The translations under genes were made by a program, and so were the position numbers. This document shows positions 27,015 through 36,148 of a stretch of DNA of 64,000 nt, piece after piece (within the stretch, counting starts at the first letter, position 1; the number at the start of each line of letters is the position of its first letter). A model generated the notes under the pieces. It searched no databases and was not told the DNA's origin. It saw nothing but the letters and a program-made list of their open reading frames with translations. Source of the DNA: Roseiarcus sp963806935 (GTDB lineage: Bacteria > Pseudomonadota > Alphaproteobacteria > Rhizobiales > Beijerinckiaceae); NCBI GenBank assembly GCA_963806935.1, contig CAWEAT010000048.1:29660-93659 (forward strand), written 5' to 3'.

Positions 27015-28810
27015 CAGAACATCGCCAGATTGAAATGGCGCCGCACCATCTCGCGCAGCCGCTTCGTCACCTGGAAGGCGTCGCGCAGGAGGTCGCGCTC
27101 CATGGTGGACAGCTCCGCCGGCTTCACCAGGCTGGTCGAAGCCCTCTCGGCGATCTGGGCGTCCAGCCGCATGGTCATGAGATAGCGGAGGGCCTCGGTC
27201 AGCTCGCGCGCGAACTGGGGTTCGAAGGTCGCGAGCTCCGCAAGCCTGGCGATGCGCGCGGCGGTGTTGGTCTCGGTCAACCCTTTCTCAAGCGCGAACG
27301 CGCGCACGCCGTGCACGATCGGGAAGATTCCGCCCTTCTTCAGGTCGAGCGCGTCGCCATCGGCCCTGGAAGTGACCAGGTTGTTGAAAAAGCCGATCGG
27401 GGTCGGAAACGCATCGACCGCGCGGGCGAAGCGCGCCAGATGAACCCGCTCGCCGCGCATGGCGTCGATCAGGTCCTGCTTGGCCGCCTGCAGAAGGGCG
27501 GCGTTTCCGGCTGCCGTTTCGGCGTCGTAGAAGATGGCGATATTCATTGCGCCGGCCTCATCCGGCAGCGCCAGCCAGCGGCGAAAATCGTCCCCGAACT
27601 CGTTGACCGTCTTCGACCACAAAGGATTGCGCACCATGACTTCGCCAGGGCAGGGCGGGAAGCCGCAAGTCTCGAGCGCGGCGAAGATATCGGCGCGGAA
27701 TCGGTCAAGGTCTTCCGCCGGCACGGGTTCGGAGAGGATGAGCCCGTTATCCTGATCGGTGCGGAAGGTCTGTTCGCCGCGTCCCTCGCTGCCCATCACA
27801 ATGAGTGAGCCGTGCTCCCGGATCGATGGCGGCGCGATCAGAGCAAACAGCTTCGCGTGCAGGCGCCGGTTGAGGTCGGTGACGATCTCGTTCACCACCT
27901 CGATCTTGACCCCCTGCCGGCGAAGCGTGCGGATCTGCGGCTCGATCTTCTGCGCCGCCGCGGCGAGATCGGCGATGGTCGAGGCGCGATCGATCTGCCC
28001 CGCCACCAGCTGCGCATTGCCGGCCAGAAAGCTCAAGAGGTCGACGTCCTCCAAAACGCCGACAAACTCGCCGTTCTCCGCGACCGCGACCCGCCGCTTG
28101 TTGTGCTTGGTCATGCGCAGGAGCGCAGTCGAGACGAAATCGTCCGGCGCGACGCAGATGATCGGATGGCAGGCGAGCGGCCCGACGGGCTCATCGATCG
28201 GACGCCGGTTCACGATCGCCGCGTTGACAAGGTCGCTGCGGGTCAGCACGCCGGTTCGTTCGCCGTCGCGCACGAAAAGCGCGTAGGAGCTTGTCTCGCG
28301 CATGCGGGCGCCGGCGCACTGTATTGAATCCGCGGCGTCGACGAACGTCGCCGGGCGGAGGACGAGGTCGGTGACGCGCGCGTTCATGAGCGGGGCGAAG
28401 CGCGCCGCCTCCTCCTCGCGCGAAATAGCGTCGAGCTTGCGCGAAATATCGAGATAGAAGAACGAAGCGAAGCGCGGATTGTGGTTGATGAGCCCGAGCG
28501 TCACGTCGCGGGGCAAGAGATTGCAGAGCGTCTCCTCGCGGGCCACGAAGGCGTTGGACCCTCCGCCCTGCACCAGAGCTCGGCTGTCGAATGCGTCGCC
28601 CGGACCGCGCAAAGCCACGACCTGGTCGTTGTCCCGCTCTTCGACGCAGCCCTTGATGACGATGAACAGGCTTTCGGGAGCGCCGTCGCGGGCGATGATG
28701 GTTTCTCCGGGGCGGAAATATCCAATGTCGAGCGCCGCGCGGACAGTCTCGATTTCTTTTGGAGTCAGGCGATTGAACGGCGCATGGCCGGCGTCGAATG
28801 GCTGCGCCAT
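27014..28810 (-). CDS. DUF294 nucleotidyltransferase-like protein with cNMP and CBS domains
   Basis: 598 residues from the ATG at 28810, which has GGAGGGAA just upstream; the frame is open further but without good starts. Order: cyclic-nucleotide-binding-type domain (about 1-140, with FRPGETIIARDGAPESLFIV), two CBS repeats (about 150-280), a DUF294/GlnD-like nucleotidyltransferase core with GSEGRGEQTFRTDQDNGLI (about 330-450), and the DUF294 C-terminal helical domain. The target of nucleotidylation is unknown. Co-transcribed with the exonuclease. Confidence 0.9.
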   Translation of the reverse strand: MAQPFDAGHAPFNRLTPKEIETVRAALDIGYFRPGETIIARDGAPESLFIVIKGCVEERDNDQVVALRGPGDAFDSRALVQGGGSNAFVAREETLCNLLPRDVTLGLINHNPRFASFFYLDISRKLDAISREEEAARFAPLMNARVTDLVLRPATFVDAADSIQCAGARMRETSSYALFVRDGERTGVLTRSDLVNAAIVNRRPIDEPVGPLACHPIICVAPDDFVSTALLRMTKHNKRRVAVAENGEFVGVLEDVDLLSFLAGNAQLVAGQIDRASTIADLAAAAQKIEPQIRTLRRQGVKIEVVNEIVTDLNRRLHAKLFALIAPPSIREHGSLIVMGSEGRGEQTFRTDQDNGLILSEPVPAEDLDRFRADIFAALETCGFPPCPGEVMVRNPLWSKTVNEFGDDFRRWLALPDEAGAMNIAIFYDAETAAGNAALLQAAKQDLIDAMRGERVHLARFARAVDAFPTPIGFFNNLVTSRADGDALDLKKGGIFPIVHGVRAFALEKGLTETNTAARIARLAELATFEPQFARELTEALRYLMTMRLDAQIAERASTSLVKPAELSTMERDLLRDAFQVTKRLREMVRRHFNLAMF

Positions 28811-28934
28811 GTTCCCTCCTGCCCGCAACGCTCGATTGTCCCCGCATCGTCCGCCCTTGGCAAGACGACCAAGGTCTGGCGTAATGGTTGGGAGAGCAAT
28901 CGAGGCGGCGAAAGTCGCCAGGGACAAGGCGTAG

Positions 28935-30318
28935 ATGGCCACAATTGACGACATTCTCGCTGCGGTCGACGCCGACGAGACCGCGGCGCTCGACCGGCTG
29001 TTCGCCCTTTTGTCGATCCCGTCGATTTCCGCGGTTCCGGCGCATTTCGCGGATTGCGATCGGGCGGCGGACTGGCTGACCGCCGAGCTTGGCGCGATTG
29101 GATTCGAGGCCGCCAAGCGCCCGACGCCGGGCAGGCCGATGGTCGTCGGCCATGTCGCGGCCAGTCGGCGCGAGGCGCCGCATGTGTTGTTCTATGGCCA
29201 CTATGACGTGCAGCCGGTCGATCCCTTGAGTCTCTGGCGCAATCCGCCATTCGAACCGAAACTCGAGGCTGGGCCGGAGGGCGAGCAGATCGTGGCTCGC
29301 GGCGCGTCCGACGACAAAGGCCAGCTTATGACCTTTGTCGAAGCCTGCCGCGCCTTCAGGCAATTCGGCGGACCGCCATGCCATGTGACTGTGCTGTTCG
29401 AAGGCGAGGAAGAGACGGGATCGCCGTCGCTGGCGAGCTTCCTCGCCGAAAACGCCAAAGAGCTCACTGCCGATGTCGCCCTCGTCTGCGACACCGGGAT
29501 GTGGGACCGGTCCACGCCGGCCATAACCACCTCGCTGCGCGGGATCGTCGGCGAGGAAGTGGTGCTGACCGGCGCCAATCGGGATCTGCATTCGGGCATT
29601 TACGGCGGCATGGCCGTCAACCCGATTCATGTCCTTTCACGCATCCTGGGCGCGTTGCACGACGAATTCGGGCGCAGTCGTCCTGCCGGGTTTCTACGAC
29701 GGGGTCGAAGAGGTCCCGCAGGAGATCCTGGACCAATGGAATGCGCTGAATTTCGACGCCGCGGCGTTCCTGGGCGACGTCGGCCTGACGACGCCGGCTG
29801 GGGAGCGCGACCGCACGCCGCTCGAACAGCTCTGGTCGCGGCCGACCTGCGACGTCAACGGAATCGCCGGCGGCTATGCGGGCGAGGGGTTCAAGACCGT
29901 GTTGCCGGGCAAGGCCAGCGCCAAGGTGTCGTTTCGCCTGGTCGGCAAGCAGAACCCGGAGCGCGTTTCCCAAGCTTTCCGCGCCTTCGTCACCTCGCGC
30001 CTGCCTCCCGATGTCAAGGCCGAATTCATCGGTCACGCCGGCAGCCCCGCCATATCGCTGCCGGTCAAGAACCAGGCCCTGCGCCTCGCCCGCCGTGCGC
30101 TCGAAGTCGAATGGGGCAAGCCTGCGGCGCTGGTGGGCAGCGGCGGCTCGATCCCGATCGTCGGTTCGTTCAAGCGCGAACTCAACATGGATAGCCTCCT
30201 GGTCGGCTTCGCTCTCGAAGACGACCGGATCCACTCGCCCAACGAGAAATACGAGCGCACGTCCTTCCACAAGGGCGCCCGATCCTGGGTGCGCATCCTG
30301 GCCGCCCTCGCAGCGTGA
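28935..30318 (+). pseudogene. M20-family dipeptidase/deacylase, interrupted by a +1 frameshift
   Basis: A zinc peptidase of the ArgE/DapE/M20 dipeptidase type. The first frame has the metal and catalytic motifs YGHYDVQPVD, ASDDKGQL and FEGEEETGSPS and runs to LSRILGALHDE. The family sequence then continues in another frame as VVLPGFYDGVEEVPQEI and goes normally to ILAALAA at 30318. One base is extra around 29675 (GGGCGC-A-GTCGTC). Without it the protein is 460 residues, standard for the family, so a sequencing error is likely. ATG start at 28935; divergent from the DUF294 gene. Confidence 0.85.
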
Positions 30319-30340
30319 GAGCGGGCGGGACCGGCTCTCC

Positions 30341-30363
30341 CGTCGCTGCGCTCGCTATGACGG
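30341..30363. repeat. Half-copy of a REP-like palindromic element
   Basis: The 23-base segment CGTCGCTGCGCTCGCTATGA plus CGG matches, with one change, the reverse complement of the left arm of the palindromic element at 32727-32818. It lies in the gap between the M20 peptidase and the folate gene. Only one arm is present. Confidence 0.55.
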
Positions 30364-30391
30364 TGCGAGGCCGCCAACGGAGCAATGCGGC

Positions 30392-31738
30392 ATGACCGCC
30401 GACCGACGCGCCGCAAGACGCGACAAATTCCTCGCCGACTTGAGACGGTCGCCCGCGCTGATGGGCATTCTCAATGTGACGCCGGATTCGTTCTCTGACG
30501 GCGGCCGCCATTTCGAGCCCGAGGCCGCCGCCGCGCGCGCTAAGGCGATGATCGCCGAGGGCGCGGCGATCATCGACGTTGGCGGCGAATCGACCCGGCC
30601 CGGCCATGCTCCCGTCCCGGCCGGGGAGGAGCTTCAACGGGTGGTCCCGGTCCTTGAGGCGCTGGCCGACCTGGACGCCCCAATCTCCATCGACACTTCG
30701 AAGGCGGCAGTGGCGCGGGAGGCGGCGCGGCTCGGCGCTTGCGTCGTCAACGACGTGTGGGGTCTTCAACGCGATCCGGACATGGCGAACGCCGTAGCGG
30801 AAACTGGCTCCGCCCTCGTCGCCATGCACAACCGCGAGAGTGCGGATTCCACGATCGACATTCTCGATGATGTCGAGCGCTTCTTCGAGCGCTCCCTCAA
30901 CCTCGCCGCGGGCGCCAGCGTGCCGTTCGGCCGCATTCTGCTCGATCCGGGCATTGGCTTCGGCAAGACGCGGCAGCAAAACCATTCCTGTATCTGGAAC
31001 CTCGATCGCTTCCGACGCTTTGGCGCCCCGATCCTAGTCGGGCTCTCGCGCAAGTCGTTCATCGGCGGGATCATCGACGCCGAGGTTGGCCGCCGTCTCC
31101 CAGGCACGCTGGCCGCCGATACCATTGCGCTCATGCGCGGGGCTTCCGTGCTGCGCGTGCACGATGTGGCCGAAAACCGCGCGGCGCTCGCCGTATTCGC
31201 CGCTCTCAAGGCCGCAGCCGCGCCCTCAGCGACGCAGAGGCACAAGGACGACGGGCGGGCGCGGATCGTGCTCGCGCTCGGCGGCAATGTCGGCGACAAG
31301 GCGGCAAGCCTGCGCCGCGCGCTCCGCGCGATCGCCGGCGAGCCGGGGATCGAGCTCAGCGCTGTCTCCCGCTTTTACCGCACCGCACCGTGGGGCAAGA
31401 CCGATCAGGACTGGTTCGTAAACGCCTGCGCCCTCGGCTTGACCCGCCTGGCCCCCGATGCGCTGCTCGCGCGCATGAAAGCGCTCGAGCTCGATCTTGG
31501 CCGCGTGTCCACCGAACGGTGGGGACCCCGCGTCATCGACATCGACCTCATCGCCTACGGCGATGTTGAGCTCAAAAGCGAAAGGCTGACTCTGCCCCAT
31601 CCCGAACTCTTCAATCGCGCTTTCGTCCTCGTACCGCTGGCCGAGATCGCCCCGGACCTCGTGATCGCGGGCGTCAGGATGGGCGACGCCGCGGCAAGGC
31701 TTGGCGCCGAGAGCGCCGAGGTCACGCCGCTCGATTGA
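30392..31738 (+). CDS. Fused dihydropteroate synthase / HPPK (FolP-FolK)
   Basis: A single 448-residue frame joins two folate enzymes. Residues about 1-280 are dihydropteroate synthase: GILNVTPDSFSDGG, IDVGGESTRPGH, VNDVWG, DPGIGFGKT and SRKSFIGG. Residues about 292-448 are 6-hydroxymethyl-dihydropterin pyrophosphokinase: LALGGNVGDKAASLRRAL, SRFYRTAPWGKTDQDWFVNA and RWGPRVIDIDLIAYG. The linker (AAAPSATQRHKDDG) is short. The order FolP-FolK is the reverse of the common FolK-FolP fusions of plants and fungi. The aldolase gene folB, often between them, is not seen here. ATG at 30392 with GGAG upstream. Because indel errors occur nearby, an artificial fusion cannot be excluded. Confidence 0.85.
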   Translation: MTADRRAARRDKFLADLRRSPALMGILNVTPDSFSDGGRHFEPEAAAARAKAMIAEGAAIIDVGGESTRPGHAPVPAGEELQRVVPVLEALADLDAPISIDTSKAAVAREAARLGACVVNDVWGLQRDPDMANAVAETGSALVAMHNRESADSTIDILDDVERFFERSLNLAAGASVPFGRILLDPGIGFGKTRQQNHSCIWNLDRFRRFGAPILVGLSRKSFIGGIIDAEVGRRLPGTLAADTIALMRGASVLRVHDVAENRAALAVFAALKAAAAPSATQRHKDDGRARIVLALGGNVGDKAASLRRALRAIAGEPGIELSAVSRFYRTAPWGKTDQDWFVNACALGLTRLAPDALLARMKALELDLGRVSTERWGPRVIDIDLIAYGDVELKSERLTLPHPELFNRAFVLVPLAEIAPDLVIAGVRMGDAAARLGAESAEVTPLD

Positions 31739-31845
31739 CTTTGCATAGGTTCGATTCGCGCTGGCTTCGGTCGCCCGAACCCCACTAGAGTGCGGACCGG
31801 CAACCGCCTCCCGACTAGACCCTCGCCCATTGGATCGAAACGCTC

Positions 31846-32703
31846 ATGCCTGCCTGGTCGCAAACCTTCACCTTCCTCGATGGCGAATGGCTCGAGGGCA
31901 ACGCCCCAATCGTCGGCGCGCGCACCCACGCCTTCTGGCTGGCCTCGAGCGTGTTCGACGGCGCGCGCGCGTTCGAGGGGGTGACGCCCGATCTCGACAA
32001 GCATTGCGCCCGTCTCAACCGCTCGGCTCAATCAATGTGCCTCAAGCCGACGATGAGCGTCGAAGCGATGCTCGACCTTGCAAAGGACGGAATGAGGAAA
32101 TTCGCGCCCGGCGCAGAGCTCTATATCCGCCCCATGTACTGGCCCGAAGGGGGCAGCGCCACGAGTTCGGTGGCGCCGGACCCGGACTCGACCCGCTTCT
32201 GCCTATGCATCTATGAGGCGCCGTTGCCCGCGCCGACCGGCGTATCGATCACCCGCTCCCCATTCGCCAAACCGCTCGCCGTCACCATGCCGATCGACGC
32301 CAAGGCGGGCTGCCTTTATCCCAACAACGGGCGGGCCCTGATCGAGGCGCGCGCTCGCGGGTTCGACAACTGCCTCATGTGCGATATGCTCGGCAATGTC
32401 GCCGAACTCGCCACCGCCAATGTCTTCATGGCCAGGGATGGCGTGGTGATCACGCCGATCGCCAATGGATCATTCCTGAGCGGCGTCACCCGGCAGCGGG
32501 TGCTCGAACTTCTCCGCGCCGACGGCAAGGATGCGCGCGAGGCGACGCTCCGCTTCGCCGATTTCGACGCCGCTGACGAGATCTTCGTCGTCGGCAACTA
32601 CGGCAAGGTGACGCCGGTCAGGCGCATCGACGGGCGCGATCTTCAGCCAGGGCCGTTCTTCCACCGCGCGCGCAAGCTCTACTGGGAATTCGCTCACGCG
32701 TGA
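31846..32703 (+). CDS. Class IV (branched-chain-type) aminotransferase
   Basis: 285 residues of fold-type IV PLP enzymes. Family marks include the start TFLDGEWLEGNAPI and HAFWLASSVFDGARAFEG, the PLP-lysine region DAKAGCLYPNNGRALIEA, the ANVFMARDGV strand, and SFLSGVTRQRVLELL near the phosphate cup. The members closest to branched-chain aminotransferase IlvE act on Leu, Ile and Val, but D-amino acid transaminases and aminodeoxychorismate lyases share the fold. Nearby folate genes make a lyase-like role worth considering, although the motif set is more IlvE-like. Confidence 0.82.
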   Translation: MPAWSQTFTFLDGEWLEGNAPIVGARTHAFWLASSVFDGARAFEGVTPDLDKHCARLNRSAQSMCLKPTMSVEAMLDLAKDGMRKFAPGAELYIRPMYWPEGGSATSSVAPDPDSTRFCLCIYEAPLPAPTGVSITRSPFAKPLAVTMPIDAKAGCLYPNNGRALIEARARGFDNCLMCDMLGNVAELATANVFMARDGVVITPIANGSFLSGVTRQRVLELLRADGKDAREATLRFADFDAADEIFVVGNYGKVTPVRRIDGRDLQPGPFFHRARKLYWEFAHA

Positions 32704-32726
32704 TAGAGTGCGGGCCGAACCGAGGT

Positions 32727-32818
32727 CGTCATTGCGAGCGCAGCGACGCGATCCAGGGGAGCGCAGGGCGTCCGACAATCTCCTGGATGGCCGCTCGCGA
32801 CGCGCCTCGCGATGACGA
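32727..32818. repeat. REP-like imperfect palindrome
   Basis: The left arm (32727-32757) begins TCGTCATTGCGAGCGCAGCG and ends CCAGG. The right arm (32782-32818) begins CCTGGAT and ends CGCGATGACGA. The arms are inverted relative to each other with mismatches. Elements starting 'GTCATTGCGAGCG.AGCGA.GC.ATCCAGG' are abundant intergenic palindromes in Bradyrhizobium and Rhodopseudomonas relatives. It fills the gap between the aminotransferase and the ModE-like gene. Confidence 0.75.
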
Positions 32819-32845
32819 AGGCCCGTCGCCAAAAGCGGAGGAACG

Positions 32846-33295
32846 ATGTCGACACGGCTGACGATCCGGCTTGATTTCGAGCTTGGCCGGCGCCTCGGCG
32901 CAGGCAAGGTCGCGCTCCTGGAAGCGATCGACAAGACCGGATCGATCTCAGCCGCCGGCCGGGCCCACCAGATGTCGTACCGTCGCGCCTGGCTGCTGGT
33001 CGACGAATTGAACCAGCTCTTCGCTACGCCGGTCGTGGCGGCGCATCATGGCGGGGCGCGGGGCGGCGGAGCGGCGCTGACCGATCAGGGCCGGCGGATC
33101 GTCGCCCTCTACCGCGACGCGGAAGCGAAGATGCGGGCGGCGGCGCAAGGCGAGATCGACGCCATCGAGCGCGACCTCGCGCGCCGGCGGGGCGAAGGTC
33201 GGGCAATGAGCCGGCGAGGCGCCGCCGCCGCTTCGCCTCCTTTGACAGGGCCGGCGCTTTGGCCGAAAGAAGCGCGCGATGACGCCGATCGTTAA
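32846..33295 (+). CDS. ModE-type winged-helix regulator
   Basis: 149 residues. The N-terminal two thirds is the ModE DNA-binding domain: LDFELGRRLGAGKVALLEAI, TGSISAAGRAHQMSYRRAW, LLVDELNQLF and ALTDQGRRIVALYR. The C-terminal molybdate-binding (MOP) domains of E. coli ModE are missing; instead there is a short tail. Such short forms are common in alphaproteobacteria and control molybdenum or tungsten genes. Good ribosome-binding site (GGAGGAA). No mod genes are in the window. Its last 17 bases overlap trpF. Confidence 0.85.
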   Translation: MSTRLTIRLDFELGRRLGAGKVALLEAIDKTGSISAAGRAHQMSYRRAWLLVDELNQLFATPVVAAHHGGARGGGAALTDQGRRIVALYRDAEAKMRAAAQGEIDAIERDLARRRGEGRAMSRRGAAAASPPLTGPALWPKEARDDADR

Positions 33296-33947
33296 AATTT
33301 GCGGCCTCTCGACGCCCGCGACCCTGGAGGCTGCGCTCGACGCCGGTGCGGACATGGTCGGGTTCGTCTTCTTTCCGAAGAGCCCCCGCCATGTCGACTG
33401 GGCGACAGCGCGCGCGCTCGGGACCCAGGCGCGGGGACGGGCGAAGATCGTTGCGCTGAGCGTCGACGCCGACGACGATGCGCTCTTGCGCATTGTCGAC
33501 GCGCTGGCGCCCGATCTTCTGCAACTGCACGGGCGCGAGACTCCGGCGCGGGTCAGGCGGATCGGCAAACTCACCGACCGCCCGACGATAAAGGCGATCG
33601 GCGTCGCAACGCGCGAGGATTTCGCCGCCGCCCAGCCTTACGTAGGCGTCGCCGACGGCCTGCTCATCGACGCCAAGCCGCCAAAGGACGCAGCCCTGCC
33701 GGGCGGCAACGGACGTCCCTTCGACTGGAACCTGGCGCGGGACTTTCGTCCGCAGCGTCCATGGCTGCTCTCGGGCGGGCTCGACCCGGAGACGGTCGAG
33801 GCCGCGATCGCGGAGAGCGGCGCCCGCGGGGTCGATGTCTCCTCTGGCGTCGAGCGCACGCCGGGGGTGAAGGACGAGGGCAAAATCCGGGCCTTTGTCG
33901 CCGCGGCGCGGCGCGCGTTCGCGCGGGCGGCTGAAGGAGTTGCCTGA
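33279..33947 (+). CDS. trpF: Phosphoribosylanthranilate isomerase TrpF
   Basis: 222 residues of the TrpF TIM barrel: VKICGLSTPATLEAALDAGADMVGFVFFPKSPR at the start (CG at the catalytic Cys), LLQLHGRETP in the middle, and LSGGLDPETVEAAI followed by GVDVSSGVERTPGVKD at the end, which holds the catalytic Asp and phosphate-binding loop. It catalyses the Amadori rearrangement in tryptophan synthesis. The TGA overlaps the trpB ATG (TGATG). Confidence 0.95.
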   Translation: MTPIVKICGLSTPATLEAALDAGADMVGFVFFPKSPRHVDWATARALGTQARGRAKIVALSVDADDDALLRIVDALAPDLLQLHGRETPARVRRIGKLTDRPTIKAIGVATREDFAAAQPYVGVADGLLIDAKPPKDAALPGGNGRPFDWNLARDFRPQRPWLLSGGLDPETVEAAIAESGARGVDVSSGVERTPGVKDEGKIRAFVAAARRAFARAAEGVA

Positions 33948-35168
33948 TGAGCAAGCTCGAAAAGCCCAACTCCTATCGCACGGGCCCGAACGAGCGCGGC
34001 CGCTTTGGCATCTACGGCGGACGCTTCGTCCCCGAGACGCTGATGCCACTCATCCACTCGCTTGAGAAGGCCTATGCGGAGGCCAAGGCCGACCCGTCGT
34101 TCAAGGCCGAGCTCGACCACCTGCTCAAGCACTATGTCGGGCGTCCGAGCCCGCTTTATTTCGCCGAGCGGCTGACGCAGCACTTGGGCGGCGCCAAGAT
34201 CTACTTCAAACGCGAGGAGCTCAACCACACCGGCGCCCACAAGATCAACAACGTGATCGGGCCAGATCCTGCTCGCCCGCCGGATGGGTAAGAAGCGCAT
34301 CATCGCCGAAACCGGCGCGGGCCAGCATGGCGTCGCGACCGCGACCGCCTGCGCGCGCTTCGGGCTCGAATGCATCGTCTTCATGGGCGCGCTCGATGTC
34401 GAGCGGCAGAAGCCGAACGTCTTTCGGATGAAGATGCTCGGCGCCGAAGTGAGGCCGGTGGAGCAGGGCGCGAAGACGCTCAAGGACGCGATGAACGAGG
34501 CGCTGCGCGATTGGGTGACCAATGTGCACACCACCTATTATTGCATCGGCACCGTCGCCGGCCCGCATCCCTATCCCGCGATGGTGCGCGACTTCCAGTG
34601 CGTGATCGGCGAAGAAACGCGGGCGCAGATGCTCGAACTCGAAGGGCGTCTGCCCGACAGCCTGATCGCCTGTATCGGCGGCGGCTCGAACGCTATCGGT
34701 CTCTTTCATCCATTCCTGGACGAACCGCAGATCGAGATCTTCGGGGTCGAAGCGGCCGGGCATGGGCTCGACGTTCCCGACGGCCACGCCGCTTCGATCA
34801 ATGGCGGCAAGCCCGGCGTGCTGCACGGCAACCGCACCTATCTTCTGCAAACCGATGACGGTCAGATCCTCGAAGGCCATTCAATTTCCGCCGGCCTCGA
34901 CTATCCCGGCGTCGGGCCGGAGCATTCCTGGCTCCATGATGTCGGCCGGGTGACCTATCTCGCCGCCACCGACAAGGAAGCGCTTAACGCCTTCCAGCTC
35001 TGCTCGAAGCTTGAGGGCATCATCCCGGCGCTGGAACCCGCGCACGCCTTGGCAAAGGTGATCGAGCTCGCGCCCAAACGTCCGAAGGACCACCTGATGG
35101 TGCTGAACCTGTCGGGGCGCGGCGACAAGGACATCTACTCCGTCGCCGAACATCTCGGCGGGATGTGA
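33947..35168 (+). pseudogene. trpB: Tryptophan synthase beta chain TrpB, interrupted by a +1 frameshift
   Basis: The first frame contains GRFGIYGGRFVPETL, LYFAERLTQHLGGAKIYFKREELNHTGAHKINNV with the PLP lysine, and then runs into unrelated sequence. The family sequence resumes one frame over as QILLARRMGKKRIIAETGAGQHG and continues through GGGSNAIG to LSGRGDKD at 35168. One base is extra in GTGATCGGGCCAGATC (about 34258-34264). Corrected, the protein is 406 residues, normal for TrpB. A tryptophan prototroph needs this gene, so a base-calling error is the simplest reading. trpA does not follow; pirin does. Confidence 0.93.
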
Positions 35169-35195
35169 CGGCTTTTCGCGAAGTGAGGAAGCGCC

Positions 35196-36131
35196 ATGAG
35201 CTGGAACCCGCTGCTCGAGCCCGGCGCTCCCGATGCGGTCGCCATGGACGCCATCGAAACGCTGATCGTCCCGCGTTCAGTCGACCTGGGCGGATTCGTG
35301 GTGCGCCGCGCTCTTCCCGCGCCGCAGCGGCAGATGATCGGTCCTTTCATCTTCTTCGACCACTTCGGGCCGGCGGAGATCCCAGCCGGGCACGGAGCCG
35401 ACGTGCGTCCCCACCCCCATATTGGGCTCGCGACCGTCACCTATCTCTTTCGCGGCGAGATCCTGCATCGCGACAGCGTGGGGTCGAAACAGGTCATCAG
35501 GCCGGGCGATGTCAACTGGATGGTGGCGGGGCGCGGCATTACCCATTCCGAGAGAACGCCGGCCGAGGTCCGCAAGAAGCCGCACAGCGGATATGGGCTT
35601 CAGACCTGGGTCGCGCTGCCGGATGCCGATGAGGACACGGCCCCGAGCTTCGCGCACTACGCCAAGGCGGCGCTACCGGTCATCGAGGGCGGAGGCGCGC
35701 GCCTCAGCCTCATTCTGGGGCGCGCCTACGGCGAGGCCGCGCCGGCGAGGGTATTCTCGGAGACCTTCTATGCAGACGCCGAGCTCCGGCCCGGCGCGCG
35801 CATGCCCCTTCCCGACGACCACGAGGAGCGCGGCGTCTATATCCTCGAAGGGTCGATCTCGGTCGCCGGGCAGTCGTTCGAGGCCGGACAGATGATGGTG
35901 TTCCGACCGAAAGACCGCATCAGCGTCGCTGCCGGGCCGAGCGGCGCAAGGCTCATCCTTCTCGGCGGTGCGACGCTTGGCGGACCGCGCTACATCTGGT
36001 GGAATTTCGTTGCGTCCAGCCGGGAGAAGATCGACTCCGCCAAGGAGCAATGGCGAATGGGCGACTGGGGCCACGGCCAGTTCGACCTCCCGCTCGACGA
36101 TCGCGACGAATTCATTCCGCTGCCGGCGTGA
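35196..36131 (+). CDS. Pirin family protein
   Basis: 311 residues of the bicupin pirin family. The N-terminal cupin has PFIFFDHFGPAE and the metal-binding pattern HPHIGLATVTYLFRG.ILHRDS, followed by GDVNWMVAGRGITHSERTP. A second cupin and the C-terminal pirin domain (RYIWWNFVASSREKI) are present. Bacterial pirins bind iron; some act as quercetinases, others as regulators. Its ATG is 27 bases after trpB, so it may share that transcript. Function cannot be narrowed further. Confidence 0.9.
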   Translation: MSWNPLLEPGAPDAVAMDAIETLIVPRSVDLGGFVVRRALPAPQRQMIGPFIFFDHFGPAEIPAGHGADVRPHPHIGLATVTYLFRGEILHRDSVGSKQVIRPGDVNWMVAGRGITHSERTPAEVRKKPHSGYGLQTWVALPDADEDTAPSFAHYAKAALPVIEGGGARLSLILGRAYGEAAPARVFSETFYADAELRPGARMPLPDDHEERGVYILEGSISVAGQSFEAGQMMVFRPKDRISVAAGPSGARLILLGGATLGGPRYIWWNFVASSREKIDSAKEQWRMGDWGHGQFDLPLDDRDEFIPLPA

Positions 36132-36148
36132 GCCGATCAGTTCCAAAG

